From Glebionis coronaria (Eukaryota; Streptophyta; Magnoliopsida; Asterales; Asteraceae): a stretch of DNA of 64,000 nucleotides. The position numbers and the translations under genes are program-made. Location: positions 93,635,237 to 93,699,236 of the forward strand of contig CM046878.1 in the NCBI GenBank assembly GCA_025667525.1, in the 5' to 3' direction. Numbering within the stretch: the first letter of the stretch is position 1; each line of letters opens with the position of its first letter. Positions 23,671-36,074 of this stretch are shown in pieces. Under the pieces are notes generated by a model. The model did not search any database and was not told the origin of the DNA. It saw nothing but the letters and a program-made list of their open reading frames with translations.

Positions 23671-24250
23671 TGTTGGGTCAAAAAGTTGATGTGGCAGAAA
23701 CTCAAAAACGAAGAAAACATGAAGATATTGTCTAAGTGTTGTCAAGAGCAATTTAGGCGTTGACAAGAACAAACTAAGCGTTGTTGGCTCAAGAGTTGTC
23801 GTGTGCAATCCAAGCATTGTCACATGCAATTTAAGAGTTGATAGAAAACGTAGACAAGAAGCTTATGGAAGCTTCTATTTAGATAAACATGCAAGATATA
23901 TTCTGCATAAGTTTATTTAAATAGAAGATTTACTTGTTTATTTGTTATTATCTCTTGTAAACCCTAATCCTTACACTATAAAAGGAACCAAGGGTCTTAG
24001 GTTTTATTCATAACTTTCATTCACAATGTAAACCTAAAGCGTGTGTCGACTAGGTGTGGGATTCAATGTACACACACCTAGTGGTTGTTGATTATTAATA
24101 TAATTAACAATCCTTTTGTTTTAAATTCATGTTTTTGTGCCCTAAACACCTTGTTAATGTGTTATGTTCTAATTCCGCTTTGATTATTTAATCATATGAA
24201 CATGATGCATTCCTAGTAGCTTTAAAGATCCGGAAACCAAGGTTTCCACA
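23671..24250 (+). repeat. 5' LTR of the LARD-like element
   Basis: The six-unit spaced motif is at 23736-23843, about 134 bp upstream of a TATAAAAG box (23977-23984). That places the array in U3 where promoter elements would lie. Confidence 0.9.
23736..23843 (+). repeat. Spaced-motif module (21-21-15-21-21) in the LARD U3
   Basis: Units start at 23736, 23757, 23778, 23793, 23814 and 23835: GTGTTGTCA, GCGTTGACA, GCGTTGTTG, GAGTTGTCG, GCATTGTCA, GAGTTGATA. Spacing is 21, 21, 15, 21, 21. In the frame that reads the motif as x-V-V/D the whole module is open (for example GVDKNKL). The 3' LTR copy has the same positions offset by 2787. Confidence 0.9.
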
Positions 24251-25477
24251 ATTGGTATCAGAGCCTCGTGGCTCGTGATGCTAGGACCAACAAGTTGTTC
24301 GTGTATCGAGAAGAGAAGAAAAATCCGTCTTGGGTTTTTCTGGACGTTTTTGTGCGCGCAGCAGTATTCAGAAGGTCATAACTTTTGATTGAACCGTTGG
24401 ATCGTCAGGAAATTTTATATGTGTGTTTTACATACATATATCTAAACATTCACCGGAGGGATTGTTCTGATTAGTCCTCTATCAAAAGTTATTAAGCGTC
24501 AAAGTTGTTAGCAGCAGTGATTTTCAGATTTCATGTTTTACATAAAATCATGATTTAGGGTTTTTCTACAAACCCTAGATCATATTTACACAGGAAGGAA
24601 GATGTGTTCTTGATCATTATAATAAAGTATACTAGCTTTGGTGAGTGATTTTCTAAAAATCATGATGAACCCTAGTATACTTTGTTCATCGTTGCTGTGA
24701 TATGTGCCATTCTTAGGGCTTTTATAAACCCTAAAACAAGATGTAGCAGCAGGTGGATGCTTTTGACAAAACAAGAACTCGAATCACTAAACCCTAGTGT
24801 GATACAGTCGTGATCTTTAGGGGTTTTCCCAAATCCTAGGTTTATTTACACTTCAGCAAGAACGTAATTCATCATGACTGTAATATTGGTTGATTACAAA
24901 CCCTAGGTTTCGAATTATGAGGGATTCAGGACTGTTAAAATGAGGGTTTGATGCGAAGAACTCTAGATCTGAATGGATCAACAGGGTAATATATCAGCAG
25001 ATCATGGTGATGGAAGCAGTTCACAATGAATTCATATAGTACTCTACGTTTGAGTGACGTGAAAGGAGAGAAACGTTGGTATGGTTGCAAGCGAAATTGT
25101 GGTTGCTACTTATTTAGATATGTTGTTTTCTATTTAATAAGAAGTATTCAACCACAATTTAAGGGAAACAGTCATAATCCTACGATAGTCTTGGAGAAAT
25201 TCTAGAAAGTCAGACGTGGGATTATTCAAAGCATGTTTGTGCGTGATTTTTGGAGGATGTCATAGTTATCTTGCTGCAACTTTATAGGGATATACATTCC
25301 TATTTACCATGTAACCTAAGCAGACGTGGAAAACAAAGCAGACGTGGAGAACAAATTATTTGCCAAATTTATAGCAACTTTATGGGATTGTGTTTATTTC
25401 CTTATAAATGCTTCCTATAATTTTGGGACTCAGTTTGGACATACTATATATGACGCAGCTTCAATGATGCAAACATG

Positions 25478-25591
25478 ACGCTGACAAGGTTGATATTGAC
25501 GCTGACAGGAAGTATTTTGACGCTGACAGAATAAGTCAACGCTGATAGAGTTGACAGTGTTGTCCGATGTGTGTTCATTCAAACGCTGATA
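25478..25591 (+). repeat. ACGCTGACA repeats inside the LARD
   Basis: ACGCTGACA or ACGCTGATA at 25478, 25499, 25520, 25539 and 25583; the first two steps are 21 bp. It is followed at 25593-25616 by a perfect 24-bp palindrome with core TTGTCCGATATCGGACAA. Confidence 0.85.
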
Positions 25592-26457
25592 GGTATTGTC
25601 CGATATCGGACAATACAACTGCCAAAGATGTTGGATAAAGAAGGATATTGGATAACACAATGATTGCTGCTGTTTGAGAAAATTGGTACGTTTTGAGCAC
25701 ACAAAAAGGAGGATTATACACACGAAGGTACATGGAATCTCCATTTTAATTTAGAATATCATGTTGATATTTATGGCTCGGATATTTTTAAAAGGGATTA
25801 ATGATCTTAAAGCGAGTTAGCAACTATTTGTGGGAATTTGATGGGTATTTTAAACTATGTAATTAGGATAGCCTTGAGAGTGGCTTTTACATATGGTATG
25901 AAAATGTTATTCCATTAAATTCATCATGAAGAGGTGTTGGCTTAAGGGGAAGAATTCTTATGGTAGGTTTGATGATTGAAGAAGATTTTCGCGAGTTTGT
26001 GTTCTATCATATCTTAAAGTCATGCACTTGTGACTTTAAAGGTAACTTGTTCGTGCTTTACATGGTTGGTGATGAAGACTTGTCATAACACTTGAAGGAG
26101 TTACATTATCGTGCTCAGTATCTCACAAAGGATGAGAATATTGACAAGGGATCGAGGTCTACTTATAATTTGCTAAAGGTATAAGTTCTTCATCACGTGG
26201 ATAGTACAAGACATGGAACACAAGGTTGGGTTATTCTACTTCTACATCAAAAATATTATATTAATTGTTCTTCAAGATCATTACATAGAGCTACATTTGG
26301 AGAATCTTCAAAGATTGCATACATTGTTTACTTCCTTGTTGATGTGACAAAAAAGGGGAAGAAATACATGCTACACTTGAGGGGAAGTAATTTGAAGATC
26401 ATGTACAACTTACAAGAGATACACATAGAGTTTTGCCACCATCAACTAGGGGAAGAT

Positions 26458-27037
26458 TGTTGGGTCAAAAAGTTGATGTGGCAGAAACTAAAAAACGAAG
26501 AAAACATGAAGATATTGTCTAAGCGTTGTCAAGAGCAATTTAGGCGTTGACAAGAACAAACTAAGCGTTGTTGGCTCAAGAGTTGTCGTGTGCAATCCAA
26601 GCATTGTCACATGCAATTTAAGAGTTGATAGAAAACGTAGACAAGAAGCTTATGGAAGCTTCTATTTAGATAAACATGCAAGATATATTCTGCATAAGTT
26701 TATTTAAATAGAAGATTTACTTGTTTATTTGTTATTATCTCTTGTAAACCCTAATCCTTACATTATAAAAGGAACCAAGGGTCTTAGGTTTTATTCATAA
26801 CTTTCATTCACAATGTAAACCTAAAGCGTGTGTTGACTAGGTGTGGGATTCAATGTACACACACCTAGTGGTTGTTGATTATTAATGTAATTAACAATCC
26901 TTTTGTTTTAAATTCATGTTCTTGTGCCCTAAACACCTTGTTAATGTGTTATGTTCTAATTCCGCTTTGATTATTTAATCATATGAACATGATGCATTCC
27001 TAGTAGCTTTAAAGATCCGGAAACCAAGGTTTCCACA
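26458..27037 (+). repeat. 3' LTR of the LARD-like element
   Basis: Same length as the 5' LTR, with about six visible substitutions. The motif module lies at 26523-26630. Confidence 0.9.
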
Positions 27038-27090
27038 GGAGGATCGGGTGTTGTTTTAAAAAAACTATCTTAAAAAAAATTATATTATAT

Positions 27091-30000
27091 ATGGATCGTT
27101 CCACATGGATGTACAACATAAAGCGGGCTACCCCGAATACATGGAAAATTTGTCTCATTTCATGCAAGTTGCCGAGGAAGATCGGGTGATGAGCAGAAAA
27201 GATGAAATTTTTTGTCCTTATAAAAAATGTAGAAATGGTGTGTTATATGAGAGCGCTTAAGAAGTTAAACACCATCTAATTAGAGACGGGTTTACGAGAG
27301 GGTATACGTGTTGGGATTTTCATGGTGAAAAAAGAATTGCTTCTACATGTAATAAAGATCATGATTTGCCAATTAACAAGGACCGTCGTAATTTAAATGA
27401 CATGTTAAATGACATGGACGATAATGTTTCTCAAAAGGAGCATGCTAAGTTTGAAAAGTTGTTTGTTGCCGCAGAGAAACCATTGTTTGGTGGTTGTACA
27501 AAACTTACCATACTTTATGTGGTGATAAAGTTGTTTAAAATAAAAGCATCATTTGGTTTGAGCGATATAGGTTTCACAACTCTATTAGAGTTTTTACATG
27601 AAGAAATGCTCCCTGATGATAACGAATTGCCCGTTACAACATACCAAGCCAAAAAACTAATGTAACCAATGGATTTGGAAGGTGAAAGAATAGATGCATG
27701 TCCAAATGATTGTATGTTGTATAGAGGCACTGATAAAGATCTACAAGTGTGCAAGGTATGCCAGACCTCGAGGTATGTGTTGGGCCAATTTAGAGCCTAA
27801 ATTGTCCCTGTACTGATTTGAATGAAATATACCCTAAGTATTTTATAGGTCGGTAAACTCATGATAGTTTGCCGAGTCATCCTCAAGATGTTGTTAGAAG
27901 TCCACAAAGACTCCTTCACTACTGTAGCGGATCTGAGCCAGTGAAGATAAGAACCAGGATCATGATGATTTAGTTAGTGAGTAATTACAATGACTCACTA
28001 ACTCCCGAAGACCATCTCTGATATGAAGACCTAAAGTATTTATATTGAAGACATAGCGGGAACTTCCTTTGATGAAAAAGGAAGAATATAAAGTGCAAGG
28101 TGGTTACTTGACTTTATTGAAGCTTCCAAAGGAAGCTTCACTTTCCCACTATATATAGTGGTCTCATGACTTAGAGTTTGGTAGAGATTTCCACCACCAA
28201 AATACACATAGTGTTAGTGTTAGGATTTCCTTCTCCCATTGGTTCTTTCCTAACTTGTAACAATGGGAGTTTAGTTTGTCATCATCACCCGGTTGTTATT
28301 CCGCAAACAACTGGGCAACACTTTTATATTTGTTGATTCATAATTAATAAGCTATTCAAACGATGAAAAGTACAAGCTTGTGTTATTAGTTAGCAATTAG
28401 TTAATTGTGTACATTCTTCTTCGTAGATCTTCATAGATTCGATATCTACATAAGAATAATGGACCATCAGTATGTGCAAATAAAACATAAAGGACGTGAT
28501 GGTGATGTGATAAGAAATGGCCCTCCTGCTAATTTATTGTGGTATTTTCCGATCATACCAAGACTCGAGCGATTATACGCAGATGCTAAAGAGGCGAAAT
28601 TATTACGTTGGCATGCTGAGTATTGTAAAAAAGATGGAAAATTGAGACATGTAGCTGATTCTATTCAATGGACAAATATTAATAACTCGTTTGAAAATTT
28701 TGGTGGGGATATTAGAAATATACGGCTAGGACTTAGTTTAGATGTATTTAATCCATTCGGAAACATGAGTAGTGTTCACAACACTTGGCCGGTTCTTTTA
28801 TGCAACTACAATCTTCCACCTTGGTTATGTATGAAACGAAAATACATCATGTTGCCGTTGTTAATTCAGGGCCCCAAACAACCCGGGAATGACATTGATG
28901 TGTATTTGAAGCCTTTGATCGATGACTTGATAACGCTTTGGCAACCGGGAGTAAAAATTTATGATGCTTACTCGAAAAATTATTTTATGCTACGAGCCAT
29001 GAATTTTTGCACGATTAGTGATTTCCCCGCATACGGCAATTTATCAGGATATAGTAAAAAAGGGAAAAAGGCATGTCCAGTTTGTGAAGATTGCACACAC
29101 TCCTTTTGGTCGCGACATTGTCGGAAAACGGTTTATATGGGACATCGAAGATCGCTTTTAAGGAATCACCCGTATCGTAGAAAGAAAGAGTTGTTTGATG
29201 GTAAAATAGAGCGTGAAGTGTTGAGACCGCAGTTAGATGGAAAAGATATATTTTCTCGAGTTAGAGACTTGAATGTTGTTTTAGGAAAAGGTGAAGACAA
29301 CCCCGGTCCCCCTAAAGGTATTTGGAAAAAAATCTATCTTTTGGAATTTACCGTATTGGGAGCATTTGGAAGTTCGACATTGTCTTGATGTTATGCATAT
29401 CGAGAAAAATGTATTAGAAAGTTTAATAGACCTTTTGTTGGACATTGCGGGGAAAACAAAAGATGGGATTAATGTTCGAAATGACATGGAAGACATGGGA
29501 AATCGACCAGAGCTTGCTGCTCAAGTGATTCTTGGAAAGCGTGGTACGTATCTTCCACCGGCCTCTTATACCTTGTCTAAGATCGAAAAAACTAAGTTTT
29601 GTCAATGTTTGCATGGTATTAAGGTTCCATCTGGCTATTCTGCTAACATAAAGAAGTTGGTGTCGATGAAGGACTTGAAGGTGTCTGGTATGAAGTCACA
29701 TGATTGTCATGTGCTGATGACACAAATTCTTCCTATTGCAATTCGTGGAATACTACCAAACCTAAATCCGACATACCATTACAAAGTTGTGTTTATTTTT
29801 TAACATGATTCACTCAAAAGTGATTGGTCCCGAGGTGTTAGATAAATGGCAACGTGATGTTATATTGACGCTTTGTCAACTCGAGATGTTCTTTCCACCT
29901 TCATTCTTTGATGTCATGGTTCATTTGGTATCTCACATTTTAAGAGAAATAAAGATTTGTGGTCCTATCTTTCTACATAACATGTTTCCATTTGAGAGAT

Positions 30001-30978
30001 ACATAGGTTTCTTCAAAGGGTATGTTAGGAATCAAAGTCGACCAGAGGGTAGTATTGTTAAAGGATATGCTGCTGAGAAAGTCATTGAATTTGGCACGAA
30101 TTATTTGAAAGACGTTAGAAATATTGGCTTTCCACAAAGTCGCCACAAGGGTAGACTTGGAGGGGTAGGTACACTTGGGCGCAAAGAAGAGCATATGCAT
30201 CCAGATGATTTACACGAGGCACATTTTACAGTCCTGCAACACATGACTTCAATTGCTCCTTACATATATGAGCACCATTCATTGTTAAAAATGAAAATAG
30301 TCATAGGGACTAGACTTCGCTTGCTAAAAAGCAAAATGAAACGTTTTCACATTGGCTAAAAGAAAAAGTGAGGAGTACACTACCAAATGTCGATAAATCA
30401 GTGGAAGAACTAGGGTTTGGACCCGTACGTATTGTCAAATATGAAGGTTACGACATTAATGGGTATACCTTTTACACTAGACAACAAGATGAAAAGAGTA
30501 TGGTGCAAAACAGTGGAGTAACGGTAATAGCCTCCACAATAGAGTACGGTACCAAAGATTGTTATTATGGTGTCATTGAAGAAATATGGGAACTAGATTA
30601 TAATTCATTTGTTATACCCTTGTTTAAGTGTAAGTGGATCGATAACAAAAAAGCTCTTATTGTTGATCGAGATGGTTTCACATCTGTCAATCTTTCCACA
30701 AACGGCTATGCATCTGAACCATTTATTGTAGCAAAATTAGTCACCCAAGTTTTTCATGTCGAGGACCCGAAGATTCTAGATGGCATGTTGTCCTATTTGG
30801 TAAACGTAATATACTCGGTATTGATAATGTTATGGACGAGGATGAATATAATCAATATGACAAGTTGCCTCCATTTTCTACCGGTATTACACCTCTAGAC
30901 TCCGTTCTTGATAATACTACTTACATCAGAGCCAACCACGATGAAGGATTGCTTGTGGATGAGTCTAATGGATCATGA
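27091..30978 (+). pseudogene. CACTA (En/Spm) TNP2 transposase, broken
   Basis: The start is MDRSTWMYN at 27091, as in plant TNP2 proteins. After an early frameshift come HFMQVAEEDRV and the HHLIRDGFTRGYTCWDFHGE block (27265-27330), then YRGTDKDLQVCKVCQTSRY. A solo LTR (27778-28469) splits the next codons; across its duplicated site the frame continues with YVQIKHKGRDGDVI. The transposase core follows (LLWYFPIIPRLERLY, HNTWPVLLCNYNLPPWLCMK, GPKQPGNDIDVYL). A one-base shift in an A7 tract near 29325 leads to YWEHLEVRHCLDVMHIEKNV. DUF4218-like (29800-30355) and DUF4216-like (30370-30800) regions complete the order usual for TNP2 ORFs. It would bind and cut CACTA ends in the nucleus. It is inactivated by frameshifts, an in-frame stop near 27257 and the LTR. 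Confidence 0.9.
27778..28469 (+). mobile_element. Solo LTR inside TNP2
   Basis: This segment begins TGTTGGGCC and ends GACCATCA and is flanked by the 5-bp duplication GTATG (27773-27777, 28470-28474). Removing it with one GTATG rejoins the TNP2 frame exactly. It has a 16-bp palindrome CCACTATATATAGTGG (28146-28161) that includes the TATA box. There is no internal region or PBS, as expected after LTR-LTR recombination. It is about 692 bp. The first residues of the ORF starting at 28405 come from this LTR, not from the transposase. Confidence 0.88.
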
Positions 30979-31579
30979 AGGTAAGGAAAATGTGTTGATT
31001 TGATTCGTAAAAATCTATATATTAATTATTTTTTTTATACAATTAAGAAACTGATAATGTATATTTTTTTTGCAGGTTCAAGTAAGTAATTATCTTGTAC
31101 ATATAATATTAAAAAAAGTAAAAAACAAAAAACGTCATCTTTTTATTAGAGAATAAAAATAAAAAAAGTCACTTTTTGTATCAAATTTTAAAAAAAAAAT
31201 CAAAAAGAATAAAAAAATCCATCTTTTTATTAGAAAAGAAGTCACGTTTGTATCAACCAAAAATAAAAAAATAAGAATAAGAAAAAAAATCATGTTAGAG
31301 GGAAACCAAACCGGGAAACGAAAAAAATCAAAGACTTAAGCGCGAAAAAAAATTGGACACTCATCCCAAACTCACAACTACTACACCCACCATTATCCCT
31401 TCCATTTTCCCAATCCCAAAAACACAGATCCCCTAATTGAAAACCCTTATCACTTCACCCAATTAACACACTGATAAAAATAAAAAAAATCCTTCTTTCA
31501 CCCTCAAAACCTTAATTAACCATCACACCCACCTTGTCACTTCACCGAATAACAGCTCCGACCAAAACATCACACACAA
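30979..31579. promoter_or_regulatory. Spacer between the two CACTA genes
   Basis: A/T-rich spacer downstream of TNP2, then a C-rich, leader-like stretch (about 31360-31575: CCCTTCCATTTTCCC and similar) just before the next gene's ATG. It presumably holds the TNP2 end and the second gene's leader; no TATA box can be assigned with confidence. Confidence 0.3.
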
Positions 31580-34500
31580 ATGGTAAGTTTATGTTTATTT
31601 CATTTTTTTGTTCATTATGTCATTTTTTGTTTGGGTTTATTTCAAAATGTGTTAATTATATATGACGGCTCTAGTATTTGTCATTGATGTTTTTATAAGT
31701 GGTTTTTGATTCGGTGTCGTCTATTAAACATTTATGTTGATTCAGTATCATCTATTAAAAACATTCGTTGTCATCTATTATAGTGTGTATTTGATGCTAA
31801 AAACATTAATTATTATCGTGTGTAACTGTGTAACTGATTATGGTGTGTATTTGATGGTAAACACATTAATTAATTAATTTTGTTGAATTGATTAATGGCT
31901 TCATCATTCTCATTTTCAATTTGGGTGGTGTAAAATGAGGTGTTGTATAAAAGCTTTGTAATGTGAGCTGGAGATATTTGTTTATTGCTGTAGGGTTTTA
32001 GGAGATGTGCCATTTTTTTAACTTCTTTCAAGAGTTTGGGATGATGATGATTTGGGTTTTTTTTCTTTCTTTATGTCCTTAGATGGTAGAGATGTAACAG
32101 GGGTGTTTGGATTGATGTGTTTTGATGTAGCTGGTGATATTCTCATCACAAATAAATGTTGTCTTTTTTTATTGATGAGTTAATATTATATGAAAAAGTT
32201 GGTCTGTTTTTATATAATGAGTTAAGCTTACATGTTATTTTAATGTAAGCTTACATGTTATTTTAATGTTGGTCTTTTTTTATTGCTACTATGTGCTCAC
32301 GTGATGTTTAATACATAGTCAAAAGTAACAATGAGAAGAAGACATTAGTCATGTATTATAACATTAATGATTATCAACTTCAGAAATATAAAAGTGTTTA
32401 TCTGGTTGTTTATAGACATGATTTGTTATGGTAATTGAGGTGTTGTATCAAATGATCTTTTAAAATGATGTCTTTTTTAGTTTCGGAGTAATACTTTAGG
32501 GGTGTTTGTTTCAGCTTATATAGTTGCCTTATGGATTATTTTAAGTTTGGGCTTATGTTTCGTAATCTCACTTTTTGTGGGTTTTTTAAAAACTTTTCGG
32601 CTTATATAAGTATTATGGCATAAACTCATATTAAGCCGAAAAGTTATAAAATAAACCACAAAAAGTCGGCCTATAAAGTGACACAGTTTGTAAATATATG
32701 AGCTTTTATAAGTCTACATGATACACTGTTTATATGAGCTTTTATATTTGACATTGTGATAATGGAACAGTTTAAGCTAATACTTTTCGGATTGTCTTTT
32801 TAGGACCAAGATCAGCGGATGGACCAAGATGAACCAGTGGACCAAGATGAACCAGTGGAACAAGATGAATCCGTTCTACCGCAACGAAAAAAGAGAGGAC
32901 CTAACACGATGAAGACTAAACCTGTAGAACCATTTGATGTCGTATTCAACAGGTTTGGTGAATCCATAAATGACCACCAATGTTGGTTTGCTAATCATAT
33001 TGGTAATATTACAAGGCTTAGGAATTCTATAACATACGAGACTTGGAGTCATGTACCAGTGGAACAAAAAGAAGCATTATGGTTGAATGTGAAGGTATAA
33101 TCTATTTTTAAGATTTTACTTTCGTACATTAGTTAGTTGTATTTTTATGTACATATATTTAATACGCTAAATTCCTACAGGACTTTTTTGATCTTAAAAG
33201 CAATGATCCAAAAAAACAATTCAGCAATGCAACTTATCATAGGAGATTCAAAACTCGTCTCAAAAATGATTTTATGGATCATGATAGATATCCTCTCGAC
33301 TATGGTTACACTATGATCAACAAGAAGACATGGGAAACATTCTTTAAGCAGGAAGACACACCAGAAAAAAATGTTCGTTAAACTTACTTTTTGATCTTAT
33401 TGTTCTCTTTTGTTGGTACTTTAGAGTAGAACGTATGGACTTGTGTTTTTTTAGCTTATGCTCGTTGTTCTTAGCTTATTACATAAGCTACATGAGTTGT
33501 TCTTCCTAACATCATAAACTTACTAAAAAAATGAGAACCATCAACTTCTTTCATAATATAAGCTAGCTACTGACAAAAGTTTAAAACACATGCCCACTTG
33601 TTATACAGTATTTTACAATTTGCAGATGCTATGTACTATTGTAATGCAGAGTAATCATATGTGGTTATGCTCATTATGCTAATCATACGGCTATTCTCGT
33701 CATGCATCATATATTACCTATGTGTTTAGTGTCAAGTTACAGAAATATTGCACCATATATATGTAGAGTACATAGGTTTGGTCAGAAATTTGTGGTGCTT
33801 GTAGAGAATGCACATATTCAACATAATATATCAACATCATTTCATTACTATCCTTTTTTTCCTTAATTGTAATAATATATCTAACTTATTTGTTACTTAT
33901 ATGTGAAGGAAATGCGTATACTAGGGAGGTTATTCGCCAATCTTCAGAAGAACCATCCGTATTTAGGACGATCAGGGTATCGTGGGCGAAAAAAGGTTAA
34001 CTGGGACAAAGTCAAAATGAGTGAAGCACTCAAGAATGAAATTGAAAATATGGATGATCTTCCTACCAAAGAATGGATAACGGCTCGATTGTCAAAACCA
34101 GACTCACTAGGGATTATGAAATTTCCGCTTGATATGGATGCCCTTATCAAACGACTGGTAATGTTTACATCTTTACCTTATTTTCTGTCATTAAGAATTT
34201 TCTTGATTAACCAATTACCCTAAATATTTCATTAATGAACAGGTAGAGTCAGGTAAACGAAAGTCTCAAGGGCTTTTAGAACCTGGAATGGACGCGCTGA
34301 TAGAAGAGTTTGGACCTGAGCATGAGGGCCGAACTAGGGGAGTTGGGCATGTTGGTTTTAGAGAAGGCATAGAGGGGTATGTTCAAAAGAAGAGAAGAAA
34401 ACGTGAAATAGATGAATCATTGCAGACGCAAAAGGCTGTAGTAATTAAAATAGTAGAGAATTTTAAAGTTGAAATTCAAGCCATATATGACAAGAAGATT

Positions 34501-34629
34501 GCTGAGAGTGACAAGAAAATTGCTGAGCTCGAGGCTAAGCTTGAGTCCAGGCAAAGCAGTTGTGGGTCGACCACAGTTTCTAATCACGAGTCACCAAAAA
34601 GTTTTAGCAATCGCTTAGATGAGATAACG
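31580..34629 (+). pseudogene. CACTA second gene, Transposase_24 (TnpA-like) part
   Basis: A plausible gene model: ATG (31580) directly followed by a GTAAGT donor; acceptor TTTTTAG at 32803; exons about 32804-33094, 33181-33372, 33909-34157 and 34243-34629. All borders are GT/AG and frames agree. The protein starts with three DQDEPV repeats (18-bp tandem repeat at 32819), a basic stretch (PQRKKRGPN), then the Transposase_24-type region (SNATYHRRFKTRLKNDF, PYLGRSGYRGRKKVNW, LPTKEWITARL) and a coiled coil (KKIAESDKKIAELEAKL, about 34490-34545). Family knowledge links this domain to plant Ptta/En/Spm elements, where it probably binds element ends. This part may still be open when spliced, but the downstream exons carry stops. 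The first intron contains a foldback (about 32565-32670) with CTTTTCGGCTTA paired to TAAGCCGAAAAG. Confidence 0.75.
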
Positions 34630-34869
34630 GTAATGTGATTTTTGATGATCAATATTAACTAAATTTTGATAGTCAATATTAATTTTAAAATTAAAATTGA
34701 CACATGCATCAGAATACAACACGCGTATAAAATTTCAGCATGTAGTTTTCTGATGTGTTTGTCAACTTTAAACTTTACCATTCACTAAAGTTATGTTCTA
34801 ATGTTATGTTCTGATGTGATTAACATGTGCACCGCCCCTAACAAGTTGTTATTGTATAATGTTAATTAG

Positions 34870-35820
34870 GAGCCTGCAAAGTGATATTTGTTTTCACCAT
34901 ACAATAAAGATAAGATTCTTATAGCATGGGGACTTGTATATCCGATAAGAGATGGTATTATCCATGGAGTTCCCATAAATCCTACATACATGAAGGTGAC
35001 GGTAGACAAGGTTCTGAACGATCATTAAAATGTAAAGCTTCCGGTGCCCGGTGGAGATGAAAGTGTTACTGTTTTAGGTAAAGCGATTGGTAGCTTTTTT
35101 CAATGGGCCTCAGTGTAGACTTAGTTGCATGAAGGTATACTAACAATACTAACTCATTTTTTTGTATATTGCACTTAATTACATTTTCTAGCATACATTA
35201 ATTGTAAATTGATTACAGGAGATAACTCTAACGTCAAAAAATAAAGATCAACAAATGAAAACATCAATGCTGACAAGTATGCCTGCCCTTGAAATTGATA
35301 TGGTAGATTATCATATCTTTTAGTTATAATGATTAAAAGAAGCGATAATATGATACATAAAAACTAATGGTGTATTTGTAGGTCACTAAGAACACAACAT
35401 CTATGCCAATTTCTCAATCTAAAGAGGCATTGTTGAAAGCCAAAAAATTTGTTCAAAAAGCCACCACTCAAGTAGCTATAAAGCAAGCACCAAAACAAAA
35501 ACAAGGGTTGTCGGCTGCTCCAATTGGTGCTAGAACAGTTGCTCAGAAATTTGTGGCTCAAGAAGCTAAAAAAGTGTTGGAGACTAGATTGAATGATGTA
35601 GGAGATACCATTGGTTTGAGAGGAAAGATATTAAATGCTGCTACTATCTTCGTTGGATGAGTTGCGATGATTGTACTTCGGTTATGTTGTTGATGTTCCT
35701 GCTGGTATGTTTGTTGGGCAAGAGGATTCCTTTGTCATTACGGTCTATGCTGATGACATTTTGCAAATATGGACGAATGGATGGCTCGATGCAAGCATTA
35801 TAACTTACTTTAGCTTGTAA
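34870..35820 (+). pseudogene. Continuation of the second CACTA gene: DUF8039-like and pre-protease region
   Basis: After acceptor TTAATTAG (34869) the frame reads EPAK, a stop (34882), then SPYNKDKILIAWGLVYP, IHGVPINPTYMKVTVDKVLN, another stop, and LPVPGGDESVTVLGKAIGSF. This matches the DUF8039-like segment seen in plant transposon-borne proteases. A basic segment (35403-35657: KSKxxKKFVQKATTQVAIK-like) follows. Then comes a block with ADDILQIWTNGWLDASIIT (about 35750-35810), which normally leads into the Ulp1 C48 catalytic domain. The rest of the gene resumes after the Gypsy insertion. At least two stops make it a pseudogene. Confidence 0.65.
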
Positions 35821-36074
35821 GAGTACTTTAAAACTACTTCTAAAGTATTTAAGTTCTTGTTTAAAATTGCTTATTGAAACTTCTTGCTTTTTAGATTTGC
35901 TTATATAAAGGTTTTTAGCATTGTTAATTAAATTTGCTTATTGCAATATCAACACTTTGGGATTACATATCGATTAGAGTCTGTTTAGTATTGTTTATAG
36001 ATTAGTAGTTGTTTCAGAATGTTAAGAATGTTAATTTGGTAGTTTGCGATTAGATCGAGACTAAGCTTTGTTAT

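Larger units (their letters stand above)
23671..27037 (+). mobile_element. Non-autonomous LTR element (LARD-like) with Copia-type PBS
   Basis: Two 580-bp LTRs (23671-24250 and 26458-27037) start TGTTGGGTC and end TTTCCACA, and a 5-bp duplication GGAGG flanks the element (23666-23670, 27038-27042). TGGTATCAGAGC, complementary to initiator Met-tRNA as in Copia elements, follows the 5' LTR at 24253-24264. A purine tract AGGGGAAGAT precedes the 3' LTR. By eye the LTRs differ at about six positions, so insertion was recent. The 2.2 kb interior has no gag or pol; the ORFs at 25430-25744 and 26197-26550 are not recognisable. The U3 carries the same spaced-motif module as the SIRE element at 47 kb, which makes that family a candidate helper. 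It is inserted in the leader of the CACTA TNP2 gene. Confidence 0.9.
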
